Below, piece by piece: positions 24,073 through 33,702 of a stretch of DNA of 64,000 bases. The number at the start of each line of letters is the position of its first letter. Within the stretch, counting starts at the first letter, position 1. Source of the stretch: Paenibacillus sp. PK3_47 (GTDB taxonomy: Bacteria > Bacillota > Bacilli > Paenibacillales > Paenibacillaceae); the NCBI RefSeq assembly GCF_023520895.1, contig NZ_CP026029.1, positions 3,348,001 through 3,412,000 on the forward strand, written 5' to 3'. The notes beneath the pieces were generated by a model, which saw only the letters and a program-made list of their open reading frames with translations, was not told the DNA's origin and ran no database searches. The position numbers and the translations under genes were made by a program.

Positions 24073-25260
24073 TTAAAAAGGCTGCCAGACCAGCCTCCGT
24101 GCCGCAGCATACCGCTCGGATACATACGGCCAGTTGACGACCTTCCACCAGTCTTTGATATAATCGGCCCGGTTATTCTGGTGCTTGAGGTAGTAGGCAT
24201 GCTCCCACACATCCAGAGCCAGCAGCGGAACGACATCCCATTGCGACAGGTTCTGGTGCTTCTCAGCGGTCAGGATCTCCAGCCTGCGGCTGCGGGGGCT
24301 CCAGACCAGAATCGCCCATCCGCTGCCCTCGACTTTGTTAGCTGCCTCAGTGAACTGGGCCTTGAAGGCATCATAGCTGCCGAAGCTGTGCTCAATCCCG
24401 TCCAGCAGTGCTCCTGTAGGGCGCCCCCCGCCCTGAGGGGACATAATGTTCCAGAAGATCGTATGCAGGTAATGGCCCGCCCCGTTAAAAGCAAGCTCCC
24501 GCTCCCAATGCTTCACCAGATCAAAATCGTTGTTCTTCCGCGCCTCGGCCAGCTTAACCTCTGCTTTGTTCAGTCCGTCTACATAACTTTTGTGATGCTT
24601 ATCGTGGTGGATAACCATTGTTTTCTCATCGATGTAAGGCTCAAGCGCATTATAGGCATATGGCAGCGGAGGCAGTGTATGCCCGCCGACCGGGACGGAG
24701 CCGGGCTCCCGCACTGTATCCAGCGCCTCTTCCCGGACGGTCCACTGCTCCTCAGCAGGTAAGCTGCTGTCTCTGATCGTGATGACCCGGGAATCGTTAT
24801 GCTCGGTTTCAGCTTCCCGCATCAGCCCGGAAACCTGCCCGGGCGCACTGAGCGCTCCCAGCACTGCGAGGAAATATTCCGATTCCCGGATAATATGCAG
24901 CAGTACAACGCCGGCAAGCGGCTGTGAGGCTGCTTGCGCGCTGGATTCGCGGATTGCATACAGCTGGCGGATGAATTCCCGTGACTGGGCGCAGACAACC
25001 TGAAGCAGCTGTTCTGTCTCGGCGGCAAGTTCCATATGTCCGGCAAATCCCGGATCAAGTGAAGCCTCCAGCAGCCCCCTGGACGCCTGCTCTGTAGCGC
25101 CAAAGACGACTGCCCACTCATTCAGCAGCTTGACATAAGAGGGTTCAAGGTTCGGAATAATGGCCTTGATCACCTCGGTATGCTCCTTCTCCTGGGTCTT
25201 CCAGAATATGATTTCCTCCAAGATGCGCGCCGGCAGCAGCGGTCCGTATACATACAGCAT
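24073..25260 (-). CDS. DUF2935 domain fused to Fe/Mn superoxide dismutase
   Basis: A 395-residue two-domain protein. Residues 194-395 form a complete Fe/Mn-SOD: ligands His218 (VIHHDKHH), His266 (HYLHTIFW), Asp350 and His354 ([19 protein letters not shown]), plus Gln336. Residues 1-165 are a helical bundle that I assign to DUF2935 from the pattern EEIIFWKTQEKEH, HMELAAETEQ, HIIRESEYF and EAETEHNDSR. Its repeated His/Glu pairs look like a ferritin-type di-metal site. A linker at 166-193 joins them. B. subtilis SodF also has an N-terminal extension, so this may be its larger relative. No signal peptide. Confidence 0.88.
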   Translation of the reverse strand: MLYVYGPLLPARILEEIIFWKTQEKEHTEVIKAIIPNLEPSYVKLLNEWAVVFGATEQASRGLLEASLDPGFAGHMELAAETEQLLQVVCAQSREFIRQLYAIRESSAQAASQPLAGVVLLHIIRESEYFLAVLGALSAPGQVSGLMREAETEHNDSRVITIRDSSLPAEEQWTVREEALDTVREPGSVPVGGHTLPPLPYAYNALEPYIDEKTMVIHHDKHHKSYVDGLNKAEVKLAEARKNNDFDLVKHWERELAFNGAGHYLHTIFWNIMSPQGGGRPTGALLDGIEHSFGSYDAFKAQFTEAANKVEGSGWAILVWSPRSRRLEILTAEKHQNLSQWDVVPLLALDVWEHAYYLKHQNNRADYIKDWWKVVNWPYVSERYAAARRLVWQPF

Positions 25261-25402
25261 AACTCGCAGTCCTCCCGTCCAATGTTTTTGACGGTTCAGT
25301 ATATGAGGGGGGCCGCCGGGTTATGTAGCGTTTTAATGCTTTTCATAATGCAGCAGTGCGGGCAGATGGCCGGTGACCCGCATATACATTTGCGCAAAAA
25401 AA

Positions 25403-25443
25403 AAAGAGTGCAGATTATATTGAACAATCAGTCTGCACTCTTT
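25403..25443 (-). terminator. Rho-independent terminator of the minus-strand hydrolase gene
   Basis: Read on the minus strand, AAAGAGTGCAGA pairs with TCTGCACTCTTT and is followed by a run of T residues (the A-run at 25396-25405 on the plus strand). Confidence 0.9.
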
Positions 25444-25462
25444 GACACAACTCTTTCGGTTA

Positions 25463-26506
25463 TTAGTCCGCATTTGCGGTCTGTGTATTCTCCGGGCTCT
25501 CGCTCATGGCCAGCTGTACATTGCCGAGAAAAGCGGACACCCGCCGTAAATATTCACGCGGATGTTCGCGGAACAGCAGCTCATGATGGCTGTCCTCTAT
25601 GATCCATGAATCAGAATAGGGATTACTCTGGTTCGCCGCCAGCTCCTCGGCAATCGGATAAGGTGCTTTATCATCCTTCGTGCCGTGCATGAACAGGACC
25701 GGGAACGGATAATCCATAGCCTTGACCTTGGCATAAGGGATCTGGTTCAGCCCTGTGCCGTTCAGCACCGGGAAGAGCAGCTCCATGATTTCCAGGGTAG
25801 GCTGGCGGGGAAGATCTATATTTTGCTTGATATTATGATATAGGGTGTCCGGCTCCAGCAGAAAAGTGCTGTCCAGAATCATCGCATCGACATCCTTGGT
25901 CACAAGCCCTGCCTGAAGCGCGGTACCTGCGCCCATGGAGAAGCCCCAGACGACAATTTCCTTAGCGCCGCGTTCCTTGGCCAGCTGAATGGCCCCGAGA
26001 AGCTGCTGGGATTCCTTTTTGCCTCCGGTGGCGATGTCCTTGTTGCTCTGGGAGGCAAAGCCGTAGTCAAACATGACCACATTGAAATTCAGGCTGTGGG
26101 CATAATGCGCCAGATCGTACATCGGTACCCAGGCTTCTTCGCGGTTCGCGCCATATCCGTGACTGAAGACAATGGTCTTGGTGGAGCCTTCCGAAGGAAT
26201 ATACCAGCCCTGCATCATCCGGCTGCCGTCCGCTGCAGGAAAATTCACATCCTCATATTCCAGCCCCTTTGCCAGCGTGGGATTGGAGTAGAGCGGAGCT
26301 ACCGTAGGGTTGGACAGCACCCAGGCAATATAGGCATGCAGCGCAATAAAACAGAAAACAAAAAAGAAAAAAACCGAGAGCAGCAGAGCAACGACAATAT
26401 GTTTGAGGCCAATCATCCGCAGTGACAGCTTGGGGGCACTTTTCGGATGATGTTTGTCAGGCTCGTGTGAGACTGGCGGGCCAGTGCGTGTTGTAGCCAG
26501 ATCCAT
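25463..26506 (-). CDS. Membrane-anchored alpha/beta hydrolase
   Basis: About 347 residues. One N-terminal membrane helix (LKHIVVALLLSVFFFFVFCFIALHAY in the first 65 residues) anchors an extracytoplasmic alpha/beta-hydrolase domain resembling YqkD/BEM46-like proteins. The oxyanion motif is VFSHGYGANREE, the nucleophile elbow GFSMGAGT, the acid lies in FMHGTKDDKAPY, and the base His in IEDSHHELLF, so the triad is complete. The ATG at 26506 is preferred over an upstream TTG at 26521 because GGGAGTGG then sits at SD distance. The substrate is unknown. Confidence 0.87.
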   Translation of the reverse strand: MDLATTRTGPPVSHEPDKHHPKSAPKLSLRMIGLKHIVVALLLSVFFFFVFCFIALHAYIAWVLSNPTVAPLYSNPTLAKGLEYEDVNFPAADGSRMMQGWYIPSEGSTKTIVFSHGYGANREEAWVPMYDLAHYAHSLNFNVVMFDYGFASQSNKDIATGGKKESQQLLGAIQLAKERGAKEIVVWGFSMGAGTALQAGLVTKDVDAMILDSTFLLEPDTLYHNIKQNIDLPRQPTLEIMELLFPVLNGTGLNQIPYAKVKAMDYPFPVLFMHGTKDDKAPYPIAEELAANQSNPYSDSWIIEDSHHELLFREHPREYLRRVSAFLGNVQLAMSESPENTQTANAD

Positions 26507-26769
26507 AAGATCCACTCCCAAAATCTTGATTCATACCATTAAATACATAAATGCAAAACTGCTTCATGCTATGAACTATATCTGCCTGACGCAGCATAAT
26601 ACTTCATATATTTAATCGTATGGGCATGCCCTTACAAAGTCAATGAATTCGCCGCTTTTGTAATGTAACTGTAAAGTGCGGACCAGACATTTCCGGTGTA
26701 TGAATGTGCTGGACATTCCTCAGGGCTTTGCACTAAGATAGAGTTGATTATGTACAATATTGTAACCGG

Positions 26770-26786
26770 GTTTCATTTGATGAAAC
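26770..26786. promoter_or_regulatory. Candidate IclR-type operator upstream of the iclR-like gene
   Basis: GTTTCATTTGATGAAAC has perfect 7-base arms. It lies between a TACAAT (26753-26758) and the SD of the iclR-type gene. The same arms recur upstream of acnA at 26.8 -> 32.4 kb (32426-32442). Arms of TTTCA/TGAAA type are common for IclR-family regulators. Confidence 0.6.
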
Positions 26787-26804
26787 AGGTGAGGGGAGAT
26801 TGCA

Positions 26805-27548
26805 GTGGAAGATCGGAAGCTGACCGTACGTGCTGTAGAACGTGCGCTTGATATATTACTGTGCTTTACCAAGGAGGACGATCTGAGCCTGACAGAGATA
26901 GCCGCCAAGATCAGCCTGCATAAAAGTACGGTACACCGGCTGCTCACTACACTAGAGGAAAAGGGGTTCCTTGTGCGGAATGAAGCCACGGATAAATACC
27001 GGCTGGGTATCCGCATCTGGGAGCTGTCGGCGCATCTGCCGACTCTGGATGAGCCTGCAGCGCTGCTGCTTCCGGCTATGGAGCGGCTGAGAGACCGGCT
27101 CGGGGAGACGGTCAGCCTGTATCTCCGGGATGATCTGGAGCGTGTGCGCATCCAGGCTGTCCAGAGCCGGCAGGCCATCCGCCGGGTAGCGCAGATCGGC
27201 GCCAGGCTGCCGCTCTCTGTGGGCGCCTCCAGCAAGGTGCTGGCTGCCTATGCGCCGCAGGAGGTGCAGACACGGCTGCTGGCGGATCCATCCTGGCCGG
27301 AGTCCGTGGTCCGGAGCCAGTACCTGGAGCAGCTCAAGGAGGTTACGCGGCGCGGCTATGCCACCAGCTTTGAAGAACGTGAGCCGGGGGCTGCAGCCGT
27401 CGCTGTACCTATTGTCGGGCGCAGCGGCCAGGTGGTTGCTGCTCTGTCACTGTCCGGACCCGTCAGCCGTCTGTCACGGGAGACGCTGGAGGAGTATGCC
27501 GTGATTCTGGCGGAGAATGCCGCTGAAATGGGACTGATGATGGGTTAA
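26805..27548 (+). CDS. IclR-family transcriptional regulator
   Basis: A 247-residue DNA-binding regulator. The N-terminal winged helix is RAVERALDILLCFTKEDDLSLTEIAAKISLHKSTVHRLLTTLEEKGFLVRN (about residues 8-58). The C-terminal effector domain includes LGETVSLYLRDDLERVRIQAV, RLPLSVGASSKVLAAYAP and GYATSFEEREPGAAAVAVPI. Members respond to small carboxylates, sugars or aromatic acids. The start is GTG at 26805 behind GAGGGGAGA. Its own leader and the acnA leader share a palindrome, suggesting autoregulation plus control of aconitase; the effector is unknown. Confidence 0.92.
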   Translation: MEDRKLTVRAVERALDILLCFTKEDDLSLTEIAAKISLHKSTVHRLLTTLEEKGFLVRNEATDKYRLGIRIWELSAHLPTLDEPAALLLPAMERLRDRLGETVSLYLRDDLERVRIQAVQSRQAIRRVAQIGARLPLSVGASSKVLAAYAPQEVQTRLLADPSWPESVVRSQYLEQLKEVTRRGYATSFEEREPGAAAVAVPIVGRSGQVVAALSLSGPVSRLSRETLEEYAVILAENAAEMGLMMG

Positions 27549-27698
27549 GCAGATCCGCTTCGTTAGGTGACGGTATTATGGGTAAATAAGAATTAAAGGC
27601 TGAGTACGTCAGTTCTGGAAAAAAATGTGTAAAACTCGGCAGGTAGACGGATCAGATGATTTAAAACGCATTCTACTTCCAGCGCGTGGGGTGATTTT

Positions 27699-29561
27699 AT
27701 GAAGGCTGCGGTACCCGATTCATGGATGGACGAAATTCAACAGCTGCAAGATACATTTGGATCTGTTACAGGATTGGCTATGGTGTTAACGGACCAGGAA
27801 GGTAACCTCATTACCTGCCCGACAATTCCCGAGATTCTATATCAGGAAATCCTGGATTCATTGCCGGATATGGAACGGAAGTTTAGGCATTGTATGTGGC
27901 AGCTGGGTACAGTATCTTACCCAGTTGTCATGGACAACTGGGTTCCCGGCTTAAAATATATAGTCAGCCCGCTGGTACCCGTATATGGAAGCATGTATTG
28001 CCTGTGGTCTGGCTTCTATATGGAGCAGGATACGAAGGATATGGTACTTGCCGCCTTAACTGCAAAAATGAAAAATCATCCGGAATTTGCTCGGCTGAAA
28101 TCAGAGCTGGAGGCCATGCCTGAGCTAAGCGGGGAGCGGATCGCAGAAATCAGGGGAAAGCTGGATGCTCTCAGCGGTATAATGCGTAAGCTGCTGGCAG
28201 GCTGGACTTCCCAGCCCGTGCCGGATAGAGGCGGGATGATGGCCGGCCGGCTTCTTTCCGGTCTGGAAGGGGACTCCCTGAACGTTCATGAGGTGCTGCA
28301 GCAAATGGAGGGAACCTTGTCAGGAGCGGAGCTGTATGCCGTTGCCCGGGAGGAACGCCGTAAAGAAGGAATCCGCTGGCTGAAGGAAGCTGCCCGGCTT
28401 CTGCCGCAGACGTCCTCGGTGAAGGAGCTGGCGTCCCGGCTGCTGGATGTGGTCATGGGCCTGCCCTTCTATCCGCAGTCCGTATTTGTCTTTTTTCAGA
28501 GCAGTGAAGACGGAGAGAACCATTACTTCTCCAGGGGGTGGGCAGAGGAAAACGGCATCCATTACGTAAAAGATCTGAAATCACGCTACTCACCGCAAGC
28601 CTTTATGTCCTCGGCTATTGTCAATGAGACTGTTGAGCAGGTTTTGCTTGAGTGTCCCCTGTTGTTCAGGAACCGGTTCAAAGGTCTGCTCTCCGTCGGA
28701 TTCAGGAGCAGAAATGAAGCGGAGGAGTGGCAGGATTACATTGAACCGTTCACAGGGCTGGGAGCTGCAGTGTTAAGCCTGCTTGAAAGAGATGAGCTCT
28801 ACCGGGAGCAGTCGGATTTGTTCCTGGATAATCTCCGCCAGTATCTGCAGAATGTGAATGCAGAGCTGCACAGCCTGTCGCTGGAAGCTGCTCATATGGC
28901 ATATGATTTTGCACGCTATGTTGGAATGACTGCGGAAGAGGCTGAACAGGTGAAGAGGACAGCCCTGCTGTCTCCTTTTGAGATGGGAATCCTGAAGGAA
29001 TTCGGACTTTTCCCTGATGAAGCTTCACTGTTAGGGCAAATCGACCAGTTGTCTTCTTCTTATGTGGCAACAGACAGGCGCGTATTGGCCTTGCCTGCAC
29101 AAGTGCTTGTACTGGTATTGCAGCATATCGGCGGGGAAGTACAGATAAAGGAGTTCAGAGGCGCTCCGCCCAAATGGGTCGATCCTTCCAGATATCGTCC
29201 GGATTCCGCAGTAAGGAGCTTCATTGAGGGGGAACGGCTTTCCGCCTTCCAGTCCTTTTTGCAGAACGGAGGACAATCCAAGTTGTTAAAGGAAGCGGTT
29301 ACAACCGGGCGGCTGCTGGATAATGCTGCACTTAAGGCCCCCAAGGAGGAGTGGGGAATCTCGCCGCGGGAAGAAGAAGTGCTTGAGCTGATCGTCAACG
29401 GGAAGACCAACAAGGAGATTGCCAATATTCTGTTTATCAGTGAGCATACTGTGAAAAACCATTTGAGCCGGATTTTCGATAAAATGAATGTGACGGACCG
29501 CTCGCAGATTATAGCTCTTGTCTACAAAAAAATTCTGTACTCTGAACGTATTGAAATTTGA
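27699..29561 (+). CDS. PocR/GAF/LuxR-type regulator with a degenerate HD-like segment
   Basis: A 620-residue cytoplasmic regulator. The N-terminus (about 10-110) resembles a PocR ligand-binding domain: LQDTFGSVTGLAMVLTDQEGNLIT, then NWVPGLKYIVSPLVPVYGS. The middle (about 225-370) resembles GAF. Around residues 390-430 HSLSLEAAHMAYDFARYVGM and RTALLSPFEMGIL echo an HD/HD-GYP frame without the metal-binding HD. The C-terminus (about 553-610) is a LuxR helix-turn-helix, SPREEEVLELIVNGKTNKEI and SEHTVKNHLSRIFDKM. It is probably a one-component transcription factor; targets unknown. It follows the iclR gene by 150 bases. Confidence 0.85.
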   Translation: MKAAVPDSWMDEIQQLQDTFGSVTGLAMVLTDQEGNLITCPTIPEILYQEILDSLPDMERKFRHCMWQLGTVSYPVVMDNWVPGLKYIVSPLVPVYGSMYCLWSGFYMEQDTKDMVLAALTAKMKNHPEFARLKSELEAMPELSGERIAEIRGKLDALSGIMRKLLAGWTSQPVPDRGGMMAGRLLSGLEGDSLNVHEVLQQMEGTLSGAELYAVAREERRKEGIRWLKEAARLLPQTSSVKELASRLLDVVMGLPFYPQSVFVFFQSSEDGENHYFSRGWAEENGIHYVKDLKSRYSPQAFMSSAIVNETVEQVLLECPLLFRNRFKGLLSVGFRSRNEAEEWQDYIEPFTGLGAAVLSLLERDELYREQSDLFLDNLRQYLQNVNAELHSLSLEAAHMAYDFARYVGMTAEEAEQVKRTALLSPFEMGILKEFGLFPDEASLLGQIDQLSSSYVATDRRVLALPAQVLVLVLQHIGGEVQIKEFRGAPPKWVDPSRYRPDSAVRSFIEGERLSAFQSFLQNGGQSKLLKEAVTTGRLLDNAALKAPKEEWGISPREEEVLELIVNGKTNKEIANILFISEHTVKNHLSRIFDKMNVTDRSQIIALVYKKILYSERIEI

Positions 29562-29597
29562 GCTGAAGCCTAGCCGGAGTGAGCTAAAAAGGCAAGG

Positions 29598-29643
29598 AAA
29601 GGGCATCCCCGCAGCCGTCAACGGCTGATGGGGATGCCCTTTA
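29598..29643. terminator. Bidirectional terminator between the LuxR-type gene and acnA
   Basis: AAAGGGCATCCCC pairs with GGGGATGCCCTTT, with an inner GCAGCCG/CGGCTG stem, between convergent genes. Confidence 0.88.
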
Positions 29644-29666
29644 TCAGATCTATTAATGTAAGTTCC

Positions 29667-32411
29667 TTATTCTACCGGCAGTGCATTCTCCGAAGAAGTG
29701 GCATCAGCCAGCATCTGGCGGAGCACAGTCTGCAGAATACCGCCGTTACGGTAGTAATCAATGTCGACGGTGCTGTCAAGCCGGGCAATAACCGGGAATT
29801 CGAACTGTGTACCGTCTTCGCGGGTAGCAGTGACAGTGAGCTCCTGGCCAGGCAGGACATAGTTATCGAGTCCCGTGATATTAAATACCTCGCGTCCAGT
29901 CAGTCCCAGGCTGCTCCAGCCATGGCCTTCCTGGAATTGCAGCGGCAGAACGCCCATGCCGACGAGATTGCTGCGGTGGATCCGTTCGAAGCTTTCGGCG
30001 ATAACAGCCTTGACTCCGAGCAGCAGCGTGCCCTTGGCCGCCCAGTCACGCGAGCTGCCTGTACCGTACTCCTTACCGGCAATAACAACCAGGTTCTGTC
30101 CCGCCTGCTGGTACAGCATCGAAGCGTCATAGATAGACATGACCTCTTCGCTCGGCAGGAAGGTCGTTACCCCGCCTTCTGTCCCCGGAGCTACCGCGTT
30201 ACGGATCCGGATGTTGGCGAATGTACCGCGCATCATGACTTCATGGTTACCGCGGCGTGAGCCGTAGGAGTTGAAGTCTGCGCGTTCCACACCGTGGCTG
30301 CGGAGATATTCCCCGGCAGGACCCGTGGTCGTAATGTTGCCTGCAGGCGAGATGTGGTCCGTAGTTACGGAATCGCCAAGCAGCGCGAGTACGCGTGCAT
30401 CACTGATATCCTTGATATCACCGACACCATCAGCCAGATTCTCGAAGAACGGCGGATTCTGGATGTAAGTGGAGTTGTCATCCCACTCATACAGCTCGCC
30501 TTCCGGTACAGGAATTGAATTCCAGCGTTCATTGGCCGTAAATACATTCTCATATTTGCGGCGGAACATTTCCGGACTCAGGGAGAGGTTAATTGCGTCA
30601 CGGATTTCAGCGGACGTCGGCCAGATATCCTTCAGGAATACAGGCTCCCCTTGCGGATCATATCCCAGCGGCTCCGTCTGCAGATCAATGTTAACTGTAC
30701 CAGCCAGCGCATAGGCAACGACAAGCGGCGGGGAAGCCAGGTAGTTGGCTTTGACCTGGGCATGTACACGGCCCTCAAAGTTCCGGTTGCCTGAGATTAC
30801 AGCAGCTACTGTCATATCATTGTCTGCGATCGCCTGGCTGACTTCATCCGGCAGCGGGCCGGAGTTACCGATACAGGTGGCGCATCCGTAACCAGCGATA
30901 TAGAAGCCAAGGGATTCCAGCGGCTTCAGCAGGTCTGCCTTCTGCAGATATTCTGTAACAACCAGCGATCCTGGTGTCAGACTGCTCTTCACATAGCCCG
31001 GTTTGGTGAGGCCGCGTTCCACGGCTTTCTTGGCCAGCAGGCCGGCTCCAAGCATAACGCTCGGGTTGGAGGTGTTCGTACAGCTTGTAATAGCCGCGAT
31101 TACAACCGCTCCCGTGCTGAGCTTGCTGGAAGTGCCGTTCTTATGCTGGATTTCTACAACTTCAGCAATCTTCTCATCGCTGAGGCCGTAGCCGCCCTTG
31201 TCTACAGGCGTACGGATAATGCCTTCAAAGTTTTCTTTCATATGCGTCAGTTCTACACGGTCCTGAGGACGCTTCGGTCCGGCAAGGCTCGGCACAACAG
31301 AAGCAAGATCAAGCTCGATCACATCGCTGAACTGCGGATCAGGTGTGTCCGCTGTACGGAACATTCCCTGAGCTTTGTAATAGTCGCCAACCAGCTCTAC
31401 AAGCTCATCCGGACGGCCGGTGCTGCGCAGATAGGCCAGCGTTTCGTCGTCAACAGGGAAGAAGCCGATGGTTGCCCCGTATTCCGGTGCCATATTGGCT
31501 ACAGTTGCACGGTCTGCCAGACTGATGTTGGCAAGGCCCGGTCCGTAGAATTCCACGAATTTTCCGACAACGCCTTTCTTGCGCAGCATCTCAGTTACGG
31601 TCAGTGCGAGGTCGGTAGCCGTTGCACCTTCAATCAGACTGCCGGTAAGCTTGAAGCCCACCACATCCGGGGTAACAAAATACAGCGGCTGGCCCAGCAT
31701 TCCGGCTTCCGCTTCGATCCCGCCCACGCCCCAGCCGACAACGCCGAGACCGTTGATCATGGTGGTGTGGGAGTCGGTTCCGACGAGGGAATCCGGATAC
31801 ACCACGGTTTCGCCGTCCGTGGTCTTGGTTGCCGCAACAGAAGCCAGATACTCCAGGTTAACCTGGTGCACGATGCCTGTTGCAGGCGGAACTGCACGGA
31901 AGTTATTGAAGGCTGTCTGCGCCCAGCGCAGGAAGCGGTAGCGCTCTTCGTTACGTTCAAACTCAACGTTCATGTTATATTCAAGCGCATCGGCCGTACC
32001 GAACGCATCAACCATAACAGAGTGGTCGATAACCAGGTCCACCGGCACCAGCGGGTTAATCTTCTTCGGATCTCCTCCGGCTTTCTTTACAGTATCGCGC
32101 ATTGCGGCAAGATCAACAACGACTGGAACGCCGGTGAAATCCTGCAGCACGATCCGGGCCGGGATAAAAGGAATTTCTTTATTACGGTCAATACCGCCTG
32201 CCCAACCGGCCAGCTGCTTGACATGGTCTTCAGTAATCGCCCGTCCGTCATACTGGCGGACAGCCGCCTCCAGCAGTACTTTGATAGAAAACGGCAGGGA
32301 GGAGATGTTGCCTACTCCTTGTTCTTCAAGAGAATTAAGATGATAGTAGCGATAGGTTTTGCCGCCTGACTCCAGGTTACGGGCCAGGGAAAAATGGTCC
32401 TTGCTTGGCAT
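29667..32411 (-). CDS. acnA: Aconitate hydratase A
   Basis: About 914 residues; the TCA-cycle enzyme converting citrate to isocitrate through a [4Fe-4S] cluster, and an mRNA-binding protein when the cluster is lost. Cluster cysteines sit in [17 protein letters not shown] and [32 protein letters not shown] and [14 protein letters not shown] are the swivel-domain signatures. The ATG at 32411 is chosen because AAGGAGG lies eight bases upstream; an in-frame ATG at 32447 lies inside the leader. Its promoter (TTTACT, 17 bp, TATACT) and a palindromic operator downstream of it are visible. Confidence 0.97.
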   Translation of the reverse strand: MPSKDHFSLARNLESGGKTYRYYHLNSLEEQGVGNISSLPFSIKVLLEAAVRQYDGRAITEDHVKQLAGWAGGIDRNKEIPFIPARIVLQDFTGVPVVVDLAAMRDTVKKAGGDPKKINPLVPVDLVIDHSVMVDAFGTADALEYNMNVEFERNEERYRFLRWAQTAFNNFRAVPPATGIVHQVNLEYLASVAATKTTDGETVVYPDSLVGTDSHTTMINGLGVVGWGVGGIEAEAGMLGQPLYFVTPDVVGFKLTGSLIEGATATDLALTVTEMLRKKGVVGKFVEFYGPGLANISLADRATVANMAPEYGATIGFFPVDDETLAYLRSTGRPDELVELVGDYYKAQGMFRTADTPDPQFSDVIELDLASVVPSLAGPKRPQDRVELTHMKENFEGIIRTPVDKGGYGLSDEKIAEVVEIQHKNGTSSKLSTGAVVIAAITSCTNTSNPSVMLGAGLLAKKAVERGLTKPGYVKSSLTPGSLVVTEYLQKADLLKPLESLGFYIAGYGCATCIGNSGPLPDEVSQAIADNDMTVAAVISGNRNFEGRVHAQVKANYLASPPLVVAYALAGTVNIDLQTEPLGYDPQGEPVFLKDIWPTSAEIRDAINLSLSPEMFRRKYENVFTANERWNSIPVPEGELYEWDDNSTYIQNPPFFENLADGVGDIKDISDARVLALLGDSVTTDHISPAGNITTTGPAGEYLRSHGVERADFNSYGSRRGNHEVMMRGTFANIRIRNAVAPGTEGGVTTFLPSEEVMSIYDASMLYQQAGQNLVVIAGKEYGTGSSRDWAAKGTLLLGVKAVIAESFERIHRSNLVGMGVLPLQFQEGHGWSSLGLTGREVFNITGLDNYVLPGQELTVTATREDGTQFEFPVIARLDSTVDIDYYRNGGILQTVLRQMLADATSSENALPVE

Positions 32412-32425
32412 ATATGCGCCTCCTT

Positions 32426-32442
32426 GTTTCATCTGATGAAAC
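32426..32442. promoter_or_regulatory. Candidate operator in the acnA leader
   Basis: GTTTCATCTGATGAAAC is a perfect inverted repeat around one central base. It lies between the predicted acnA start point (about 32461) and its SD, a roadblock position. Its arms are identical to the site before the iclR-type gene. Confidence 0.6.
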
Positions 32443-32467
32443 TCCATTTCAAATTGCTTCTATTTTA

Positions 32468-32496
32468 AGTATAACGGTTACATAGAGGGGAGTAAA
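32468..32496 (-). promoter_or_regulatory. acnA promoter
   Basis: On the minus strand TTTACT (32496-32491), a 17-base spacer and TATACT (32473-32468) form a sigma-A-type promoter, with a start point near 32461. Confidence 0.65.
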
Positions 32497-32654
32497 GTTT
32501 TTTTTGCTGTATTTTCGGCCTATATTTAGCACTTATACAAGTCTTTATAATGGTTACTCCGCATGTCCTTAATCCATTCCGGCTGTATAGCTGCAAGTTT
32601 TCCTTCATATACATAGGACAGCAGCCAATCAGGGATGAAAGGGCGGGAGCCGCA

Positions 32655-33683
32655 ATGGAGCAGGAGTGGAAAAAAAGTCTCTACGTGTATGTGGATCAAT
32701 TGAACAGGGGGCGGGTTGCACCGGGATCGGAGCCGCGTCGTACGGCTGTCAGGGATCCGCATTTTCTGCTGGAGCAGGGGGAGCGTTCCCGCCGGATCGG
32801 GCAATGGTACAGCCGGAGGGGGATCACGCCGCTGCGCGGGGAGACGGGAGTGAGAACACTGCGTACGCTCAGGCAGAATCCCGGCGAGGTCATTGCAGAC
32901 GTGGCCCTGCACAGCGCATTTTATTATGAAAAAGGCGGAATGACCCACCGTGAGGATCTGATTCAGTCCGAGCGTCTGACTTTTGTGCAGGAGGCGGACG
33001 GATGGGGAATTATTCATGTGGAGCGCAGTGTGCCCGAAAGAAACTCTCTGCGCAGGACCACAGAGGCGGAGCCTGCCCTCAGGCTGTCGAAATGGGGCGA
33101 GGCACTGCCTGTGCCGCAGCCTTCGCAGCCGCTGCTTAACCGCAGAATTATCCGCGGGGCGGCAGGCTCAAGAGAGGTGCGCTACCGCCGGGAGGAAGCT
33201 GCAGCCTATGCGGACCGGTGGTGGAAGGACGGGAATCCGGAGTTTGAGATTTTTGAGGTGGATTGTACAAATTATGTATCCCAATGTCTCTTTGCAGGGG
33301 GAGCACCGATCAACTATACTGGTAAAAGAGAAACGGGTTGGTGGTATAAGGGCTACAACGGGGCCCGGGAATGGTGGAGCTACAGCTGGGCTGTATCAGA
33401 CAGCCTGCAGCGGTATTTAAGCGGCTACCACAGCAGCGGACTGCGTGCGGAAGCCGTGGAGCGGCCGGAGCAGCTGATGCTGGGGGACATCATTTTTTAT
33501 GACTGGGACGGCAACGGGCATTACCAGCACAGCACGATTGTCACTGCTTTTGACGCCGGCGGCATGCCGCTGGTCAACGCGCGGACGGTCAGCAGCAAAC
33601 ACCGCTATTGGGATTACCGCGATTCCTATGCTTGGACCGACAGGACGGCCTACCGTTTTTTTCACATTAACGACTACTTATAA
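32655..33683 (+). CDS. Amidase-domain protein (Amidase_6, PF12671-like)
   Basis: A 342-residue protein whose C-terminal half (about 180-340) fits the putative amidase family: YRREEAAAYADRWW, then the catalytic-type Cys in VDCTNYVSQCLFAGG, WWSYSWAVSDSLQRYL, and HYQHSTIVTAF with a histidine in the expected place. The N-terminal half is charged and unassigned, with no clear signal peptide, so export is uncertain. Similar proteins are linked to spore or cell-wall peptides in spore formers. The ATG at 32655 is preceded by AAAGGGCGGGAG. It is divergent from acnA, with ddl 19 bases downstream, which hints at a peptidoglycan role. Confidence 0.83.
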   Translation: MEQEWKKSLYVYVDQLNRGRVAPGSEPRRTAVRDPHFLLEQGERSRRIGQWYSRRGITPLRGETGVRTLRTLRQNPGEVIADVALHSAFYYEKGGMTHREDLIQSERLTFVQEADGWGIIHVERSVPERNSLRRTTEAEPALRLSKWGEALPVPQPSQPLLNRRIIRGAAGSREVRYRREEAAAYADRWWKDGNPEFEIFEVDCTNYVSQCLFAGGAPINYTGKRETGWWYKGYNGAREWWSYSWAVSDSLQRYLSGYHSSGLRAEAVERPEQLMLGDIIFYDWDGNGHYQHSTIVTAFDAGGMPLVNARTVSSKHRYWDYRDSYAWTDRTAYRFFHINDYL

Positions 33684-33702
33684 TTCAGAAAGAGGTTACA
33701 GC

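Noticed and set aside
23858..24076. 72-codon frame through the tandem repeats
   Set aside because: Encoded by simple repeats, no SD of note; better explained as repeat DNA.
31143..32369. Long plus-strand frame inside acnA
   Set aside because: Antisense shadow of a highly conserved gene; product is His/Arg/Cys-rich nonsense without domains.
33499..33702. N-terminal extension of ddl into the amidase gene
   Set aside because: The extension reads through conserved amidase codons in another frame; the ATG at 33703 has an SD and gives the family N-terminus.
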